36,775 nt of DNA from Chloroflexaceae bacterium. GTDB taxonomy: Bacteria; Chloroflexota; Chloroflexia; Chloroflexales; Chloroflexaceae. The notes beneath the pieces are model-generated. The model worked only from the letters and a program-made list of their open reading frames with translations, made no database searches and had not been told where the DNA came from. Each line of letters begins with the position of its first letter. Within the stretch, counting starts at the first letter, position 1. The stretch is from NCBI GenBank assembly GCA_028282325.1, contig JANQID010000030.1, positions 1 through 36,775 on the forward strand. Reading direction: 5' to 3'. Position numbers and translations under genes: made by a program. This document shows positions 6,901-14,289 of this stretch, piece by piece.

Positions 6901-9123
6901 ACACTGTTCCAGGTTGGGCGAGGTGATCCGCCAGCCGCGTCGCAAGTCGCGGTAGATCCGGTAGCCCAGCACCTCGCGCAACGCGCGCTGGGTGTCGCGC
7001 AGCGCCTGGAAGCGCACCTCTGGATTATCGGTATAGGCGACCAACGGCAAGCTGAGGGCGTCAAAAACCTTCTGGGTTAATTCATCGTGGCGCAGCCCGC
7101 TCGAACCGGCGGCGCGCACCGCATTCAACAATGCGCCACGCAGCGCCCCGATCTCCACGAAGTCATTGAAATGGCCGGCCTGCAACGCCGCATCCTGGCG
7201 GTTGTCGGTGAAACTGAGTAGCTTCTGCGCCCGCTTCGGCAGCGTCGATGCCTTGAGCGCCCGCACGGCCGAGAGGCTCAGGATCGTCGTTGCGGTACTG
7301 CGCCCCTCGGAGCTAAGCGAACTCAGCTTGGCAAAATCGGAACTCTGGCGTGCGCCGCCGTAGGCTACTCCACAGCAGAGGCAGAAGCGGAACGGCGCTG
7401 GCACAACATAAGCAGTCAGTCCACCCGCACCGACGACTCCATCCGGGGCGACCCGTACCGCCTCGGGCAGATCCTTACGCCGATTCGAGCGCACCCGCAA
7501 CTTCCCCCGATGCTCTTCCAGCCAGTCATCGGGGAGCCTATCGACCAGTTTGTCCCAATCATCGGGCCAGGGATTGGTCGTGCTGAGGTAGAGATAGCCC
7601 GCGTTATCCCCTTCAGCGTCGGGCGTATCGCCCGGCAGGCGCGGCGCAAGCCAGGACTGACCGGTCTGGCCGTCGCGGGTGCGTTGAACACTGTAGTACT
7701 CCTGGCCGCATTCGCGGCAGAACATCAGCGGGAACAACACCTTGCCGCGATCGCCGGGAACAAACTGCTGGCCGTGGAGCGTCAGGTAGCGCTGGTCTTC
7801 CGGTTCAAGCGAGGCATAGACCGTATCACCACGACTGATAAACTGATGCAGCCGGAAAGCGAACGGAGCGAACCCGGTCTCCGGGTCGGGTTCGCAGGCA
7901 TAGCCACCGAGGAGTCCGGCCTGAATCGCCGTTGCGCAGTCAGCTTCGGCGACGCCGGTGAAGACGTGGAGCGTCTGCGCCGCACCTTCCCGGCCCGTGA
8001 TGCTTTGCGGCTCCGAGCGAATGAGGCGAGCGCCGCCCGGCTCGGTGGTAATCCCAAAGGCGCTCTCGATCCAGCTTGAGAGCGGATCGGCCACGAAATC
8101 GTCATAGGTCACGGGTGGCGCCTGCTGTGGATCGCGCAACCGCTCGATCAATGCCGCTCGGAAGTCGGCGACGGCGGCGCGGCGTTCTGGCGTAATCCGT
8201 CGCAGCGTCTCGCCGACGACGTGCTCCGGCGCCACGGGCGCGCCGAAGAGCTGCGCGGCGACGGCGGCGACCTCCGCCTGCTGCTCCGCGAACGACCCGC
8301 CGCTGGAGAGCGTCGCCGAGGTGCCGACCACCTGAAGCCGATCAGCCGCGAGCCGGTCCCGCACGCGCCGCACCAGCAGCGCCACATCGGCGCCCTGGCG
8401 ACCGCGGTAGGTATGCAATTCATCAAGCGCCAGGAAACGCAACCCCTGAGCTGAGTCAATCAACGGTCGTTCCGCGTGCCGGGTCAGGATCAGTTCAAGC
8501 ATTACGTAGTTGGTCAGGAGAATATCGGGCGGATTGGCGATAATCGCCTGCCGAGTCGTTGAATCTTCCTGACCGGTATAGCGTGCGAACGAAACCGGGG
8601 GCCGGCCTTCCGGGTAACCCAGTTCGAGGAACTTCTTGAGTTCGCCTTCCTGGCTGTTGGCCAGCGCATTCATCGGGTAGACGATGATCGCCTGTATTCC
8701 CCGCCCCGATCCGCGGCGCAGCACGTGATCGACGATCGGTACGATATACGACAGACTCTTGCCCGATCCGGTGCCGGTCGTGAGCACGTAGTTATGGCCC
8801 TGGCGCGCGATCCGGGCCGCATCTTCCTGGTGGCGGTGTAAGCGCAAGGGCCGGCCCATCCCGTGATGCTCAGGCCGATCCTTATCCTTGCGAAAGATGC
8901 GCTGACACTCCTCGTGCAAGATCCTCTCGGCGACCAGGTCATCGATCCAGGCGCCGGGCGCAAAAGCCGGGTTCAACTGGATAAGCGCATCGGGCCAGAG
9001 CAAACCGGCCTGGATGGACTCCTCCACTTTGGCGCGAATGGCGGTATCGCGGATCTGGAAGAAGCTGCTGATATAGGCGTTGTAGTCCTCGATCAAACGG
9101 TCGCGTAGTTCGAAGATATCCAT
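3940..9123 (-). CDS. Giant DUF1998-type DEAD/DEAH helicase with C-terminal nuclease-like domain
   Basis: This 1727-residue protein has an N-terminal lobe with RHQ (97-99), Walker A GTGSGKS (117-123), DELH (234-237) and GTSAT (267-271). A large insertion carries CxxC at 469-472 and CLCC at 581-584. The second lobe has SFTDNRQDAALQAGHFNDF (about 637-655) and QRSGRAGRGG (about residue 1021). A zinc ribbon with two CxxC pairs lies near 1309-1335. The DUF1998/MZB signature FYESAEGGAGVLSRLL is near 1514, followed by clustered cysteines (CEAACYDC, about 1570). The last 80 residues look like a Vsr/DUF559-type PD-(D/E)XK fold, with RPDFAYPDD, then VIYIDGPHH, then VIRF. DUF1998 helicases occur in DISARM (DrmA/DrmB) and Druantia (DruE) and in the repair helicase MrfA; the domain set here looks like DrmA, DrmB and a nuclease in one chain. 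It probably acts on DNA in defence or repair; the substrate is unknown. Confidence 0.85.
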   Translation of the reverse strand: MDIFELRDRLIEDYNAYISSFFQIRDTAIRAKVEESIQAGLLWPDALIQLNPAFAPGAWIDDLVAERILHEECQRIFRKDKDRPEHHGMGRPLRLHRHQEDAARIARQGHNYVLTTGTGSGKSLSYIVPIVDHVLRRGSGRGIQAIIVYPMNALANSQEGELKKFLELGYPEGRPPVSFARYTGQEDSTTRQAIIANPPDILLTNYVMLELILTRHAERPLIDSAQGLRFLALDELHTYRGRQGADVALLVRRVRDRLAADRLQVVGTSATLSSGGSFAEQQAEVAAVAAQLFGAPVAPEHVVGETLRRITPERRAAVADFRAALIERLRDPQQAPPVTYDDFVADPLSSWIESAFGITTEPGGARLIRSEPQSITGREGAAQTLHVFTGVAEADCATAIQAGLLGGYACEPDPETGFAPFAFRLHQFISRGDTVYASLEPEDQRYLTLHGQQFVPGDRGKVLFPLMFCRECGQEYYSVQRTRDGQTGQSWLAPRLPGDTPDAEGDNAGYLYLSTTNPWPDDWDKLVDRLPDDWLEEHRGKLRVRSNRRKDLPEAVRVAPDGVVGAGGLTAYVVPAPFRFCLCCGVAYGGARQSSDFAKLSSLSSEGRSTATTILSLSAVRALKASTLPKRAQKLLSFTDNRQDAALQAGHFNDFVEIGALRGALLNAVRAAGSSGLRHDELTQKVFDALSLPLVAYTDNPEVRFQALRDTQRALREVLGYRIYRDLRRGWRITSPNLEQCGLLDIRYESLDEVCAAADIWQNAHPALVGATIETRMLIAKTLLDFMRRELAIKVDYLDERYQERIQQESSQRLRAPWALDEHERLEHASVLYPRSRGPHDYGGNVYLSPRGGFGQYLRRRTTFPDFSERLRLEDSDALIRDLLTGLQQAELVTVVAPAKDETDVPGYQLPAAALRWIGGDGTRPFRDPIRTSNESQEGGRTNAFFVHFYQEAASTLLGLEAREHTAQVPSEDRQDREAAFRTADLPILYCSPTMELGVDIAELNVVNMRNVPPTPANYAQRSGRAGRGGQPALVFSYCSTGSPHDQYFFKRPQLMVAGAVTPPRLDLANRDLIRAHIHAIWLAETGLSLGTSLRDVLDLSGETPTLALHDNVRADIDDSRALQRARARVDRVLASIRSELEASGWFQEEWIDTTLAQAPRAFDKTCDRWRGLYRAAMAQARSQDRIIRDASRSAEDKKQAERLRREAEEQLKLLTEIDNLAQSDFYSYRYFASEGFLPGYNFPRLPLSAFIPARRTRQRDEFLSRPRFLAISEFGPRAIVYHEGSRYTINKVILPPSSEEEPLTRWAKRCERCGYMHPVGDAGGSDLCERCGAPLDTTLRNLFRLQNVATKRRDKINSDEEERMRLGYELITGVRFEETGERASPVRTANVVHDGTLLARLTYGHTATLWRMNLGWTRRKDKEQRGFVLDVERGYWAKNDQAAEDETDPLSARTQRVIPYVEDYRNCLLFAPEAPLTVEEMASLQAALKNAIQVVYQLEDNELAAEPLPSSSDRRLLLFYESAEGGAGVLSRLLDNRDAIARVASAALRICHFNPDTGADERRAPRSREDCEAACYDCLMTYANQRDHALLDRQAIRPILGQLALATVEASPVAQTRSEHRDSLLRQASSELERSWLRLLDERGYRLPTQAQMLIETCGTRPDFAYPDDMAVIYIDGPHHTYPDRAARDAEQQLCLEDLGYMVIRFAHTDDWDTTLARFPYIFGNS

Positions 9124-9399
9124 AGTTCAACAACCTGTACAAGCATCAAACCGGGTCTATGCAGTCACGTTCGAGTGATGTCGCGGGACGATCCGGTCTG
9201 CATCAGAAAACGAGGAGAAGGACAGCTATGAGTATACCACGTGGCAGGCGGATTTGCATAGCACGCAGCCCAAGCCTTCAAAATTATCATCTCCGACTGC
9301 CATACGTAAAGCCGCCAACGCGCGGAAAAACGCCGCGAGCAGCGCATCGAAGCGATGCTCTACGCCCGGCGCATCGCTATCGCACCCTGACGCCGCAAT
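9124..9399. other. Intergenic, presumed promoter region of the large helicase
   Basis: These 276 bp lie upstream of the minus-strand helicase. On the minus strand a TATACT box occurs at 9236-9231, but I find no matching -35 box. A plus-strand ATG at 9228 follows a good AGGAGAAGG, yet its frame runs into the antisense of the next gene with a biased, arginine-rich composition, so I do not call it. Confidence 0.35.
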
Positions 9400-10146
9400 C
9401 TACAATGGCGGTGTTTCCGGCTCTTCGACCCGCAGGCCCAGGCGCTCGTAGACGGCGCGGGCTAACGGCCAACCCCGCGGCGCGATCAGCCAGCCGCCGG
9501 TGGTCAACTCGCCCAGCCGTTGCAGCAACTCGCGGTGCGGTTCGGGCGCCTCGACGGCGGGCAGCAGATAGCCGCGCTCGTCCGCTGTCGCGCGAATGAT
9601 CGTCGCCTGGGGATTCTGCGCTGCCTGGGCGTACCCCGCCAGCAACGCCTCCGTCGCCGAAAGCGGGCGCAGTTCAATGCCGGCCTCGGAGCGGACGGCC
9701 TGGTGATACGAGGGGCTGCCGCGCCCGTGGCGGCGGCGCACCACCCAGCCGGCGCGCAGCGACACAACCGTTTGATCGCCGCTTTGCCGCGCCGGGATCG
9801 CCCGCCACGCCCCAATCGGCGGATCGAACACGCTGTAGCGATCGGCGCGGCGCGCCTGCATCTCCGCCGGTTCGCCGATCGGCGCGGGCGGCGGCAACTC
9901 TGGCAGCGCGAGCAGGCGATCGTCGAGCGTGCGCACCGTGAAGCCTTTGCTGCGCAGCCGGGCCAGCAAGCCCTCGCGCCGCCAGTCGGCCAACTCAAAG
10001 AGCCGGCCCGTGATCGCGCCGGACTTGCTGAGCACGATTGTTACACGCGGGTTGAAGATGAGAAAACGCCAGGGAGCGATCTCGTCGAGATCGACGTTCG
10101 GCGGCGCGGGGTGCGGAGAAGACGAGCGGCGCGAGCGGGGCGGCAT
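9400..10146 (-). CDS. Unknown protein encoded downstream of ruvC
   Basis: This is a 248-residue protein I do not recognise. The first 15 residues are Ser/Arg/Pro-rich and probably disordered. After that come a hydrophobic beta-rich stretch (RFLIFNPRVTIVLSKSGAI), a helix containing LFELADWRREGLLARLRSKG, and a basic middle segment. There is no signal peptide, membrane segment or clear catalytic motif. It starts 4 bp after the ruvC stop, preceded by GGGGTGA, so it is very likely translated from the same message. Position alone would suggest a link to DNA handling, but that is only context. The start is supported by spacing to ruvC. Confidence 0.7.
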   Translation of the reverse strand: MPPRSRRSSSPHPAPPNVDLDEIAPWRFLIFNPRVTIVLSKSGAITGRLFELADWRREGLLARLRSKGFTVRTLDDRLLALPELPPPAPIGEPAEMQARRADRYSVFDPPIGAWRAIPARQSGDQTVVSLRAGWVVRRRHGRGSPSYHQAVRSEAGIELRPLSATEALLAGYAQAAQNPQATIIRATADERGYLLPAVEAPEPHRELLQRLGELTTGGWLIAPRGWPLARAVYERLGLRVEEPETPPL

Positions 10147-10150
10147 AGCT

Positions 10151-10645
10151 TCACCCCTCGGCGATGCGTCGCAACATCGGCGCGGCGTAGGCGTGGCACA
10201 TCGCGATAGCCAGAGCGTCGGCGGCGTCGTCGGGTCGGGGAATGGCGGCGAGCCCCAGCGTCATCCGCACCATCTCCTGCATCTGGCGCTTGTCCGCCCC
10301 GCCATAGCCCGCCACCGCCTGCTTGACCTCGCGCGGCTTGTACTCGTACACCGGAATGCCGGCCTGGGCCAGCGTCAGCAACACCACGCCGCGCGCCTGG
10401 CCAACGGCAAGGGCGGTGGTGACATTGCGCGAGAAAAACAACTCCTCGACGGCGGCGGCGTCCGGCTGATACCGGCGAATCAACTCCGCCAACCCGTCGT
10501 GGAGCAGCAACAGTCGGCGGGCCGGTTCACTCTTCGCGGGCGTGGTCAGCGCGCCATATTCAACCGGCCGCAACACGCCGCCGCGTTCATCGACGACGCC
10601 CCAGCCGAGCGTCGCCGTTCCGGGATCAATGCCAAGCGTTCGCAT
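10151..10645 (-). CDS. ruvC: Holliday junction endonuclease RuvC
   Basis: At 164 residues it matches the usual RuvC length. RuvC cuts four-way junctions symmetrically after branch migration by RuvAB, in the cytoplasm. The acidic catalytic set is visible: D7 in GIDPGT, E67 in EELFF, and D140 and D143 in DDAADALAIA, equivalent to D7, E66, D138 and D141 of the E. coli enzyme. The dimer/DNA-binding region KQAVAGYGGADKRQMQEMV is also present. yebC lies upstream (gap about 274 bp) and the unknown gene directly downstream, an arrangement like the common yebC-ruvC pair. ruvA and ruvB are not in this window. Confidence 0.97.
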   Translation of the reverse strand: MRTLGIDPGTATLGWGVVDERGGVLRPVEYGALTTPAKSEPARRLLLLHDGLAELIRRYQPDAAAVEELFFSRNVTTALAVGQARGVVLLTLAQAGIPVYEYKPREVKQAVAGYGGADKRQMQEMVRMTLGLAAIPRPDDAADALAIAMCHAYAAPMLRRIAEG

Positions 10646-10919
10646 AGCGCGCTTCCCCGCCGCTCCGCCAACATTCAGAGTCGGATCGCAAACTCGTTCG
10701 CGGTTTCCAAATTTCCCGGCGGAACGCCGCAGACGCTTGCGCCGGCCTCCCTCGCCCGTGTGCGGAAGGGGCCGGCCCTGAGCATCGTCGAAGGGAGCCG
10801 GGGGTGAGGGCCTTCCGCGTCACATCGTCGCTCGTGGGGGGCGCAAGATGTTTCGCCCCTACCGCACGCCGCCGCCCGATACGCAGCAATCTGCAATCTC
10901 AAATTCCAAAGCGAGTCGC
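10646..10919. other. Spacer between yebC and ruvC with short repeats
   Basis: The 274 bp hold GGCCGGCC-containing sequence and the short dispersed element CCTGAGCATCGTCGAAGGG (10778-10796), which resembles the one near 3837. Open frames here on either strand have no recognisable protein character. A ruvC promoter may lie here, but no clear -10/-35 pair was found. Confidence 0.4.
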
Positions 10920-11678
10920 CTACTCCAGCTTGCCGGCCAACTCCTCGGTGATATCGAGATTGCTATAGACCCGCTGCACATCATCCAGATCCTCTAGCTT
11001 CTCCATCAAGCGCATCACCTGGAGCGCGTCCTTCTCGTCGGCGGGCTGGATAAGCGTTTTCGGGCGCATCGTCTTCTCCGCCGAGGTGATCGGGATATTC
11101 TGATCGGACAGCGTCTGGCGAACGTTATTCAGATTCGTCCACTCGGTGTAGACTTCCAGCGCTGTATCGGATGCTTCGACATCCTCGGCGCCGGCATCGA
11201 TCGCCTGGAGCATCACCTCGTCGGCGTCCAGATTGGCGCCTTCCAGTTCGACGATGATCAGTCCCTTCTGCTCAAACATCCAGGCGACCGAACCCGGCTC
11301 GCCCGGGCTGCCGCCGCCTTTGGTCATTGTCGAGCGCACTTCCGAGCTGGTGCGGTTGCGATTATCGGTGGCGGCTTCGATCAGCAACGCCACGCCGCCG
11401 GATGCGTACCCCTCGTAGTACAGCTCTTCCAGGTTGGCCTCGGCGCCTTTGCCGAGCCCGCGATCAATCGCGCGCTGAATGCTGTCCGAGGGCATATTGT
11501 TGCTTTTGGCTTTATCGACGGCCAGGCGCAGGCGGAAATTCATGTCAGGATCACCGCCGCCGCCTTCACGCACCGCCAGGGTGATGTCGCGCGCCAGTTT
11601 GGTGAACAGTTGTCCCCGGCGCTGATCTTGCACGCCTTTCGAGCGCCGTATCGTATGCCATTTTGAGTGGCCTGACAT
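10920..11678 (-). CDS. yebC: YebC/PmpR family protein
   Basis: This is a 252-residue protein of normal length for the family. It opens with the family hallmark [18 protein letters not shown] and continues with [27 protein letters not shown] and [18 protein letters not shown]. The family was long annotated as transcriptional regulators; more recent work on YebC and the mitochondrial homologue TACO1 points to a translation role at proline-rich stalls. I state that from general knowledge, not from this sequence. The start has a strong AGGAGG 10 bp upstream. A hairpin-bearing mobile-type repeat (11695-11810) sits just upstream of this Shine-Dalgarno sequence and must form most of the leader or carry the promoter. 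Confidence 0.96.
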   Translation of the reverse strand: MSGHSKWHTIRRSKGVQDQRRGQLFTKLARDITLAVREGGGGDPDMNFRLRLAVDKAKSNNMPSDSIQRAIDRGLGKGAEANLEELYYEGYASGGVALLIEAATDNRNRTSSEVRSTMTKGGGSPGEPGSVAWMFEQKGLIIVELEGANLDADEVMLQAIDAGAEDVEASDTALEVYTEWTNLNNVRQTLSDQNIPITSAEKTMRPKTLIQPADEKDALQVMRLMEKLEDLDDVQRVYSNLDITEELAGKLE

Positions 11679-11694
11679 AGTGCTTGCCTCCTGG

Positions 11695-11810
11695 TATAGC
11701 AGCCCTACCGCAGTCGTAAAGATTGCGTAGTGCCGCCTTCAGGCGGTTCCCTTCGCCGCCTGAAGGCGGCACTACAGTGACTTCACAACCTGAGCTAGGA
11801 TTGCTATAGC
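11695..11810 (+). mobile_element. MITE-like repeat, copy A
   Basis: A 116-bp element with imperfect terminal inverted repeats (TATAGCAGCCCTAC at the left, complement of TATAGCAATCCTAG at the right) and a perfect 20-bp central stem (11727-11746 with 11756-11775, loop TTCCCTTCG). Copy C at 25722-25836 carries nearly the same sequence with the flanks in the opposite orientation. It carries no gene. It ends 17 bp before the yebC start. Confidence 0.8.
11782..11810 (+). promoter_or_regulatory. Promoter-like right end of repeat copy A
   Basis: TTCACA (11782-11787), a 17-bp spacer, then TGC-TATAGC (11802-11810). The same arrangement is kept in copies B and C. In this copy it faces away from yebC, toward the 3' end of the minus-strand dehydrogenase gene, so any transcript would be antisense to it. 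Confidence 0.3.
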
Positions 11811-11891
11811 GCAAAGTGTAGACTGCCTGCCATTATAGCATATCGCTATCTGATGCAGCCCGCGCATAGGATTCAGGGCTGTAGTAGATAG

Positions 11892-12782
11892 CTATGTCCC
11901 GCCGCCGGTTGTTTCGCGTACCATCGCGATGTAGTAACTCACGAGATGCGCCAGATCCTGATGGCCCCACTCTGTCGCGGAAGCCGCGGCGTAGGTGAGC
12001 AGCGCCGCGCTGGCGGCGGGCGTCGGAGTTCCCAACAACTGACCGGTTGCCGTCATCGCCAGCAAATCCTTGCGCACGCCGGTGACATCGAAGCCGATCT
12101 CATCGTTCTGGCCCAGGATTGCCGGGATCTTCGCCCGCAACGCCCCGATCGCCGCCGGGCTATCGGCGATCAGATCGAGCATCTGGGCGAGATCAAGCCC
12201 GGACTGCACCCCCATCGTGAGCGCCTCGGCCAGCGCCTGCCAATACACCGCCATCGGCATATTGAGCGCCAGCTTCATCGTTGTGCCGCTGCTGCTCGGC
12301 CCGACATGCGCGATGCGGCGACAGAACGTCTCGAACACCGGCCGCGCCCGTTCAACATCCTCCGCCGCGCCGCCGACCAGCGCCAGGAGCTTTCCCTCGC
12401 GCGCGGGGCCGACCGTGCCCGACACCGGCGCGTCGAGCAATGCCGCGCGGCGATCCATAATCAACGCGGCGATCCGCTTGATCGTATCCGGGCGGATCGT
12501 GCTCATCTCCACAAACAGCCGTCCGGCGACATCATCGGCCAACAAACCGTCAGCCGGGCTATACACCGCTTCGACGGCATTGTCATCGGTCAGCATCGTG
12601 AGAATAATATCCGCCGCTTGCGACAACTCGGGCAGAGACGGCGCCGATGTCGCTCCATGTTCAAGCACAGCGGCGGCTTTGGCCGGCGTGCGATTCCAGA
12701 CAACGACGGGAAAGCCGGCATCGAGCAAGCGCGGAACCAGCGCCTGACCCATACGCCCCAGACCAACAAATCCTACGCGCAT
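11892..12782 (-). CDS. NAD(P)-dependent beta-hydroxyacid dehydrogenase family
   Basis: This is a 296-residue soluble enzyme of the 3-hydroxyisobutyrate/6-phosphogluconate dehydrogenase-like superfamily. The Rossmann motif GLGRMG is at 7-12, and WNRTP (29-33) follows the second strand; Asn-Arg there usually goes with NADP preference, as in glyoxylate/succinic semialdehyde reductases. The substrate-binding DAPVSGTVGPAREGKL lies at 117-132 and the catalytic lysine is K170 in GTTMKLALN. The start at 12782 was chosen over a longer frame to 12863 because it lines up with the family N-terminus and has AGGAGAG just upstream. The exact substrate cannot be read from the sequence. An alpha/beta hydrolase gene lies 150 bp upstream on the same strand. 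Confidence 0.9.
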   Translation of the reverse strand: MRVGFVGLGRMGQALVPRLLDAGFPVVVWNRTPAKAAAVLEHGATSAPSLPELSQAADIILTMLTDDNAVEAVYSPADGLLADDVAGRLFVEMSTIRPDTIKRIAALIMDRRAALLDAPVSGTVGPAREGKLLALVGGAAEDVERARPVFETFCRRIAHVGPSSSGTTMKLALNMPMAVYWQALAEALTMGVQSGLDLAQMLDLIADSPAAIGALRAKIPAILGQNDEIGFDVTGVRKDLLAMTATGQLLGTPTPAASAALLTYAAASATEWGHQDLAHLVSYYIAMVRETTGGGT

Positions 12783-12932
12783 ATCGATACTCTCCTCAAT
12801 AGCCGCCTGTCTCGGTGAAATAGCCGGACGAACAGCGATGCAAAGCTTCGCAATACACGCCAAGTGTAAAGCGAAACCAACCAGGCGTAAAGCGCGAGAA
12901 CGGACATCGGAATTGTTTCAAAATCCAACAAG

Positions 12933-13682
12933 CTAGAGTTGATCGGTGTGCAAAAAGTGGCGCACGCGCTCGCGAAAGGCGTCCGGATGTCGCCAGGCGA
13001 CAAGATGACCGGCTTTCGCATCATACACCAGGTGCGCCTGTGGAATCGCCGAAACGATGGCATACGCCTGGTCGTTGGGAACAAACGGATCTTTTCCGCC
13101 CTGAAAGATCAAAGTTGGAACCTGGATCTTTTTCAGGCACGGCGCTACGATGGTTCCCGAAACGTGCAGCTCGGCGATAGCGCGATCAACGCCGTCGCGC
13201 AAGTGTGGCCACCATTCATCGCCGTGCTGGCTGCGCATATAGCGATCCCATGTCGATGAGATCGTCGCGCGGCTGTGGTGGTGCGCCGCAACGGTTGCCT
13301 CGCTCACCCGGCGAAAGACGCCGTCGAGGATCAGTGCTGCGATGCGGTCCGGTTGGTGGCAGATGGCATTGAGCGCGGAAATGCCGCCGGCGCTCATACC
13401 AAAGACCGGCGCAGCGTTGTCGGGAAACAACGCCGCGAGGACGTCGGCCAGCGCCTCGCCCTGCATCGCGAAATAATGCCTGGAAAACAGATTATCGGGG
13501 CGCGCCGATTGTCCATGCCCCAGAAGATCGATGCAAAACACCTCGTGCTCATCGGCAAAGCGGCGCGCCAGGCGTTCCTGCATCGCGGCGGTATAGGTGT
13601 TGCCGTGGATCAAAACCAGCGGTGCGCCTTTACCCATCGTGATGTATCCAACCTTGCCGTGACGTGTGGAGATAGCGTTCAT
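12933..13682 (-). CDS. Alpha/beta hydrolase
   Basis: This is a 249-residue alpha/beta-fold hydrolase, probably an esterase or lipase-like enzyme. The oxyanion loop VLIHGNT is at 23-29, the nucleophile elbow GMSAGG gives S97, and the other triad members are likely D198 (GGKDPF) and H226 (AGHLVAW). There is no signal peptide, so it is expected in the cytoplasm. The motif DLLGHGQSARP resembles many carboxylesterases and haloperoxidase-like members, which do not predict substrate. The message starts in an AT-rich stretch with a promoter and palindrome (see 13742-13777). It may form a unit with the downstream dehydrogenase, although 150 bp separates them. Confidence 0.9.
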   Translation of the reverse strand: MNAISTRHGKVGYITMGKGAPLVLIHGNTYTAAMQERLARRFADEHEVFCIDLLGHGQSARPDNLFSRHYFAMQGEALADVLAALFPDNAAPVFGMSAGGISALNAICHQPDRIAALILDGVFRRVSEATVAAHHHSRATISSTWDRYMRSQHGDEWWPHLRDGVDRAIAELHVSGTIVAPCLKKIQVPTLIFQGGKDPFVPNDQAYAIVSAIPQAHLVYDAKAGHLVAWRHPDAFRERVRHFLHTDQL

Positions 13683-13741
13683 ATGTGTATGTGTACAGAT
13701 CTTAACTTTTCTCGATACTTCTCTCTTGTCAATATGTCATG

Positions 13742-13777
13742 GAAATAGTATAATAGACATACTATTTCATGTCCCAA
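13742..13777 (-). promoter_or_regulatory. Promoter with overlapping palindrome before the hydrolase gene
   Basis: GAAATAGTAT (13742-13751) and ATACTATTTC (13759-13768) form a perfect 10-bp inverted repeat around a 7-bp centre. On the minus strand TTGGGA (13777-13772) and TATTAT (13755-13750) are 16 bp apart, so the palindrome covers the spacer and -10 box. This is the expected place for a repressor operator. The region is clearly AT-richer than its surroundings. Confidence 0.45.
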
Positions 13778-13982
13778 ACTTATATCTGGAATGTCTTAAT
13801 AATTGGCATAATATGCTAATGCTGTCTGGTCTCACGCTATGAGGCGTGTACCCATAAGCCTTAGTGTATCTGTAATCAGCCAACGCCTGATTTATCTGTT
13901 CGCCTGTTGGGTTTGCATATTCATCGCTAGAGAGACCGTCCGTCTGTTTCATTATACCTTCAGCCGCGTGACGATGGTGCAT
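13767..13982 (-). CDS. Possible small protein, doubtful
   Basis: A 71-codon frame from ATG at 13982 gives a polar, reasonably balanced protein (KQTDGLSSDEYANPTGEQIN...), unlike the Arg-rich shadow frames elsewhere. There is no recognisable family and no good Shine-Dalgarno sequence, and its 3' end runs into the hydrolase promoter palindrome. It may be a gene remnant. It is listed because the 607 bp between 13683 and 14289 otherwise holds only the promoter, a MITE-like copy and the hydrogenase leader. Confidence 0.2.
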   Translation of the reverse strand: MHHRHAAEGIMKQTDGLSSDEYANPTGEQINQALADYRYTKAYGYTPHSVRPDSISILCQLLRHSRYKFGT

Positions 13983-14000
13983 ACGCAGCAATTCAGGCGC

Positions 14001-14126
14001 TATAGCGATCCTCCGTGACGTGGAAACCTATCAGGTGCGACAACCCAAGACCATATCTATTCACGAAGCTTGTCACGCCGCACCTGACAAGTTTGGGATC
14101 TTCACAGATCGGGCAGGATTGCTATA
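14001..14126 (+). mobile_element. MITE-like repeat, copy B (divergent interior)
   Basis: The ends TATAGCGATCCT (14001-14012) and AGGATTGCTATA (14115-14126) match the termini of copies A and C. The interior differs, but also contains inverted repeats: TCAGGTGCG near 14031 with CGCACCTGA near 14081, and CTTGTCA/TGACAAG around the latter. It is probably a related non-coding element or an old derivative. It lies 160 bp upstream of the hydrogenase small-subunit gene. Confidence 0.5.
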
Positions 14127-14128
14127 TT
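14101..14128 (+). promoter_or_regulatory. Likely hydrogenase operon promoter at repeat end
   Basis: TTCACA (14101-14106; five of six bases match the sigma-70 -35 consensus), a 16-bp spacer, and an extended -10 TGC-TATATT (14120-14128). Predicted start of RNA is near 14135, giving a leader of about 155 nt before the small-subunit gene. It is the best promoter match I found upstream of this operon, and its -10 is the terminal repeat of element copy B. Confidence 0.5.
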
Positions 14129-14289
14129 CCAGAGGGCTGAAAGCAACGCTGCACAGTGAAGTGCAGTACACGCTTCTTGCAGAATGCTGAGCGTACCGCA
14201 CACGCCATAATGAAAGAAGGTTCGATAAACCGACAGTTGCGTATTATGCAGGCATCACACTTGCCGGCGTCTGATCAGGAGGGGCATAT

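Noticed and set aside
426-9123. Calling the locus a complete DISARM or Druantia system
   Set aside because: Methylase, separate DrmB and DrmC, and DruH are not visible; only domain-level likeness can be claimed.
9228-9599. Plus-strand frame with a good Shine-Dalgarno sequence upstream
   Set aside because: The product is Arg/Ala/Pro-rich, has no family likeness and overlaps the antisense strand of a better-supported gene downstream of ruvC.
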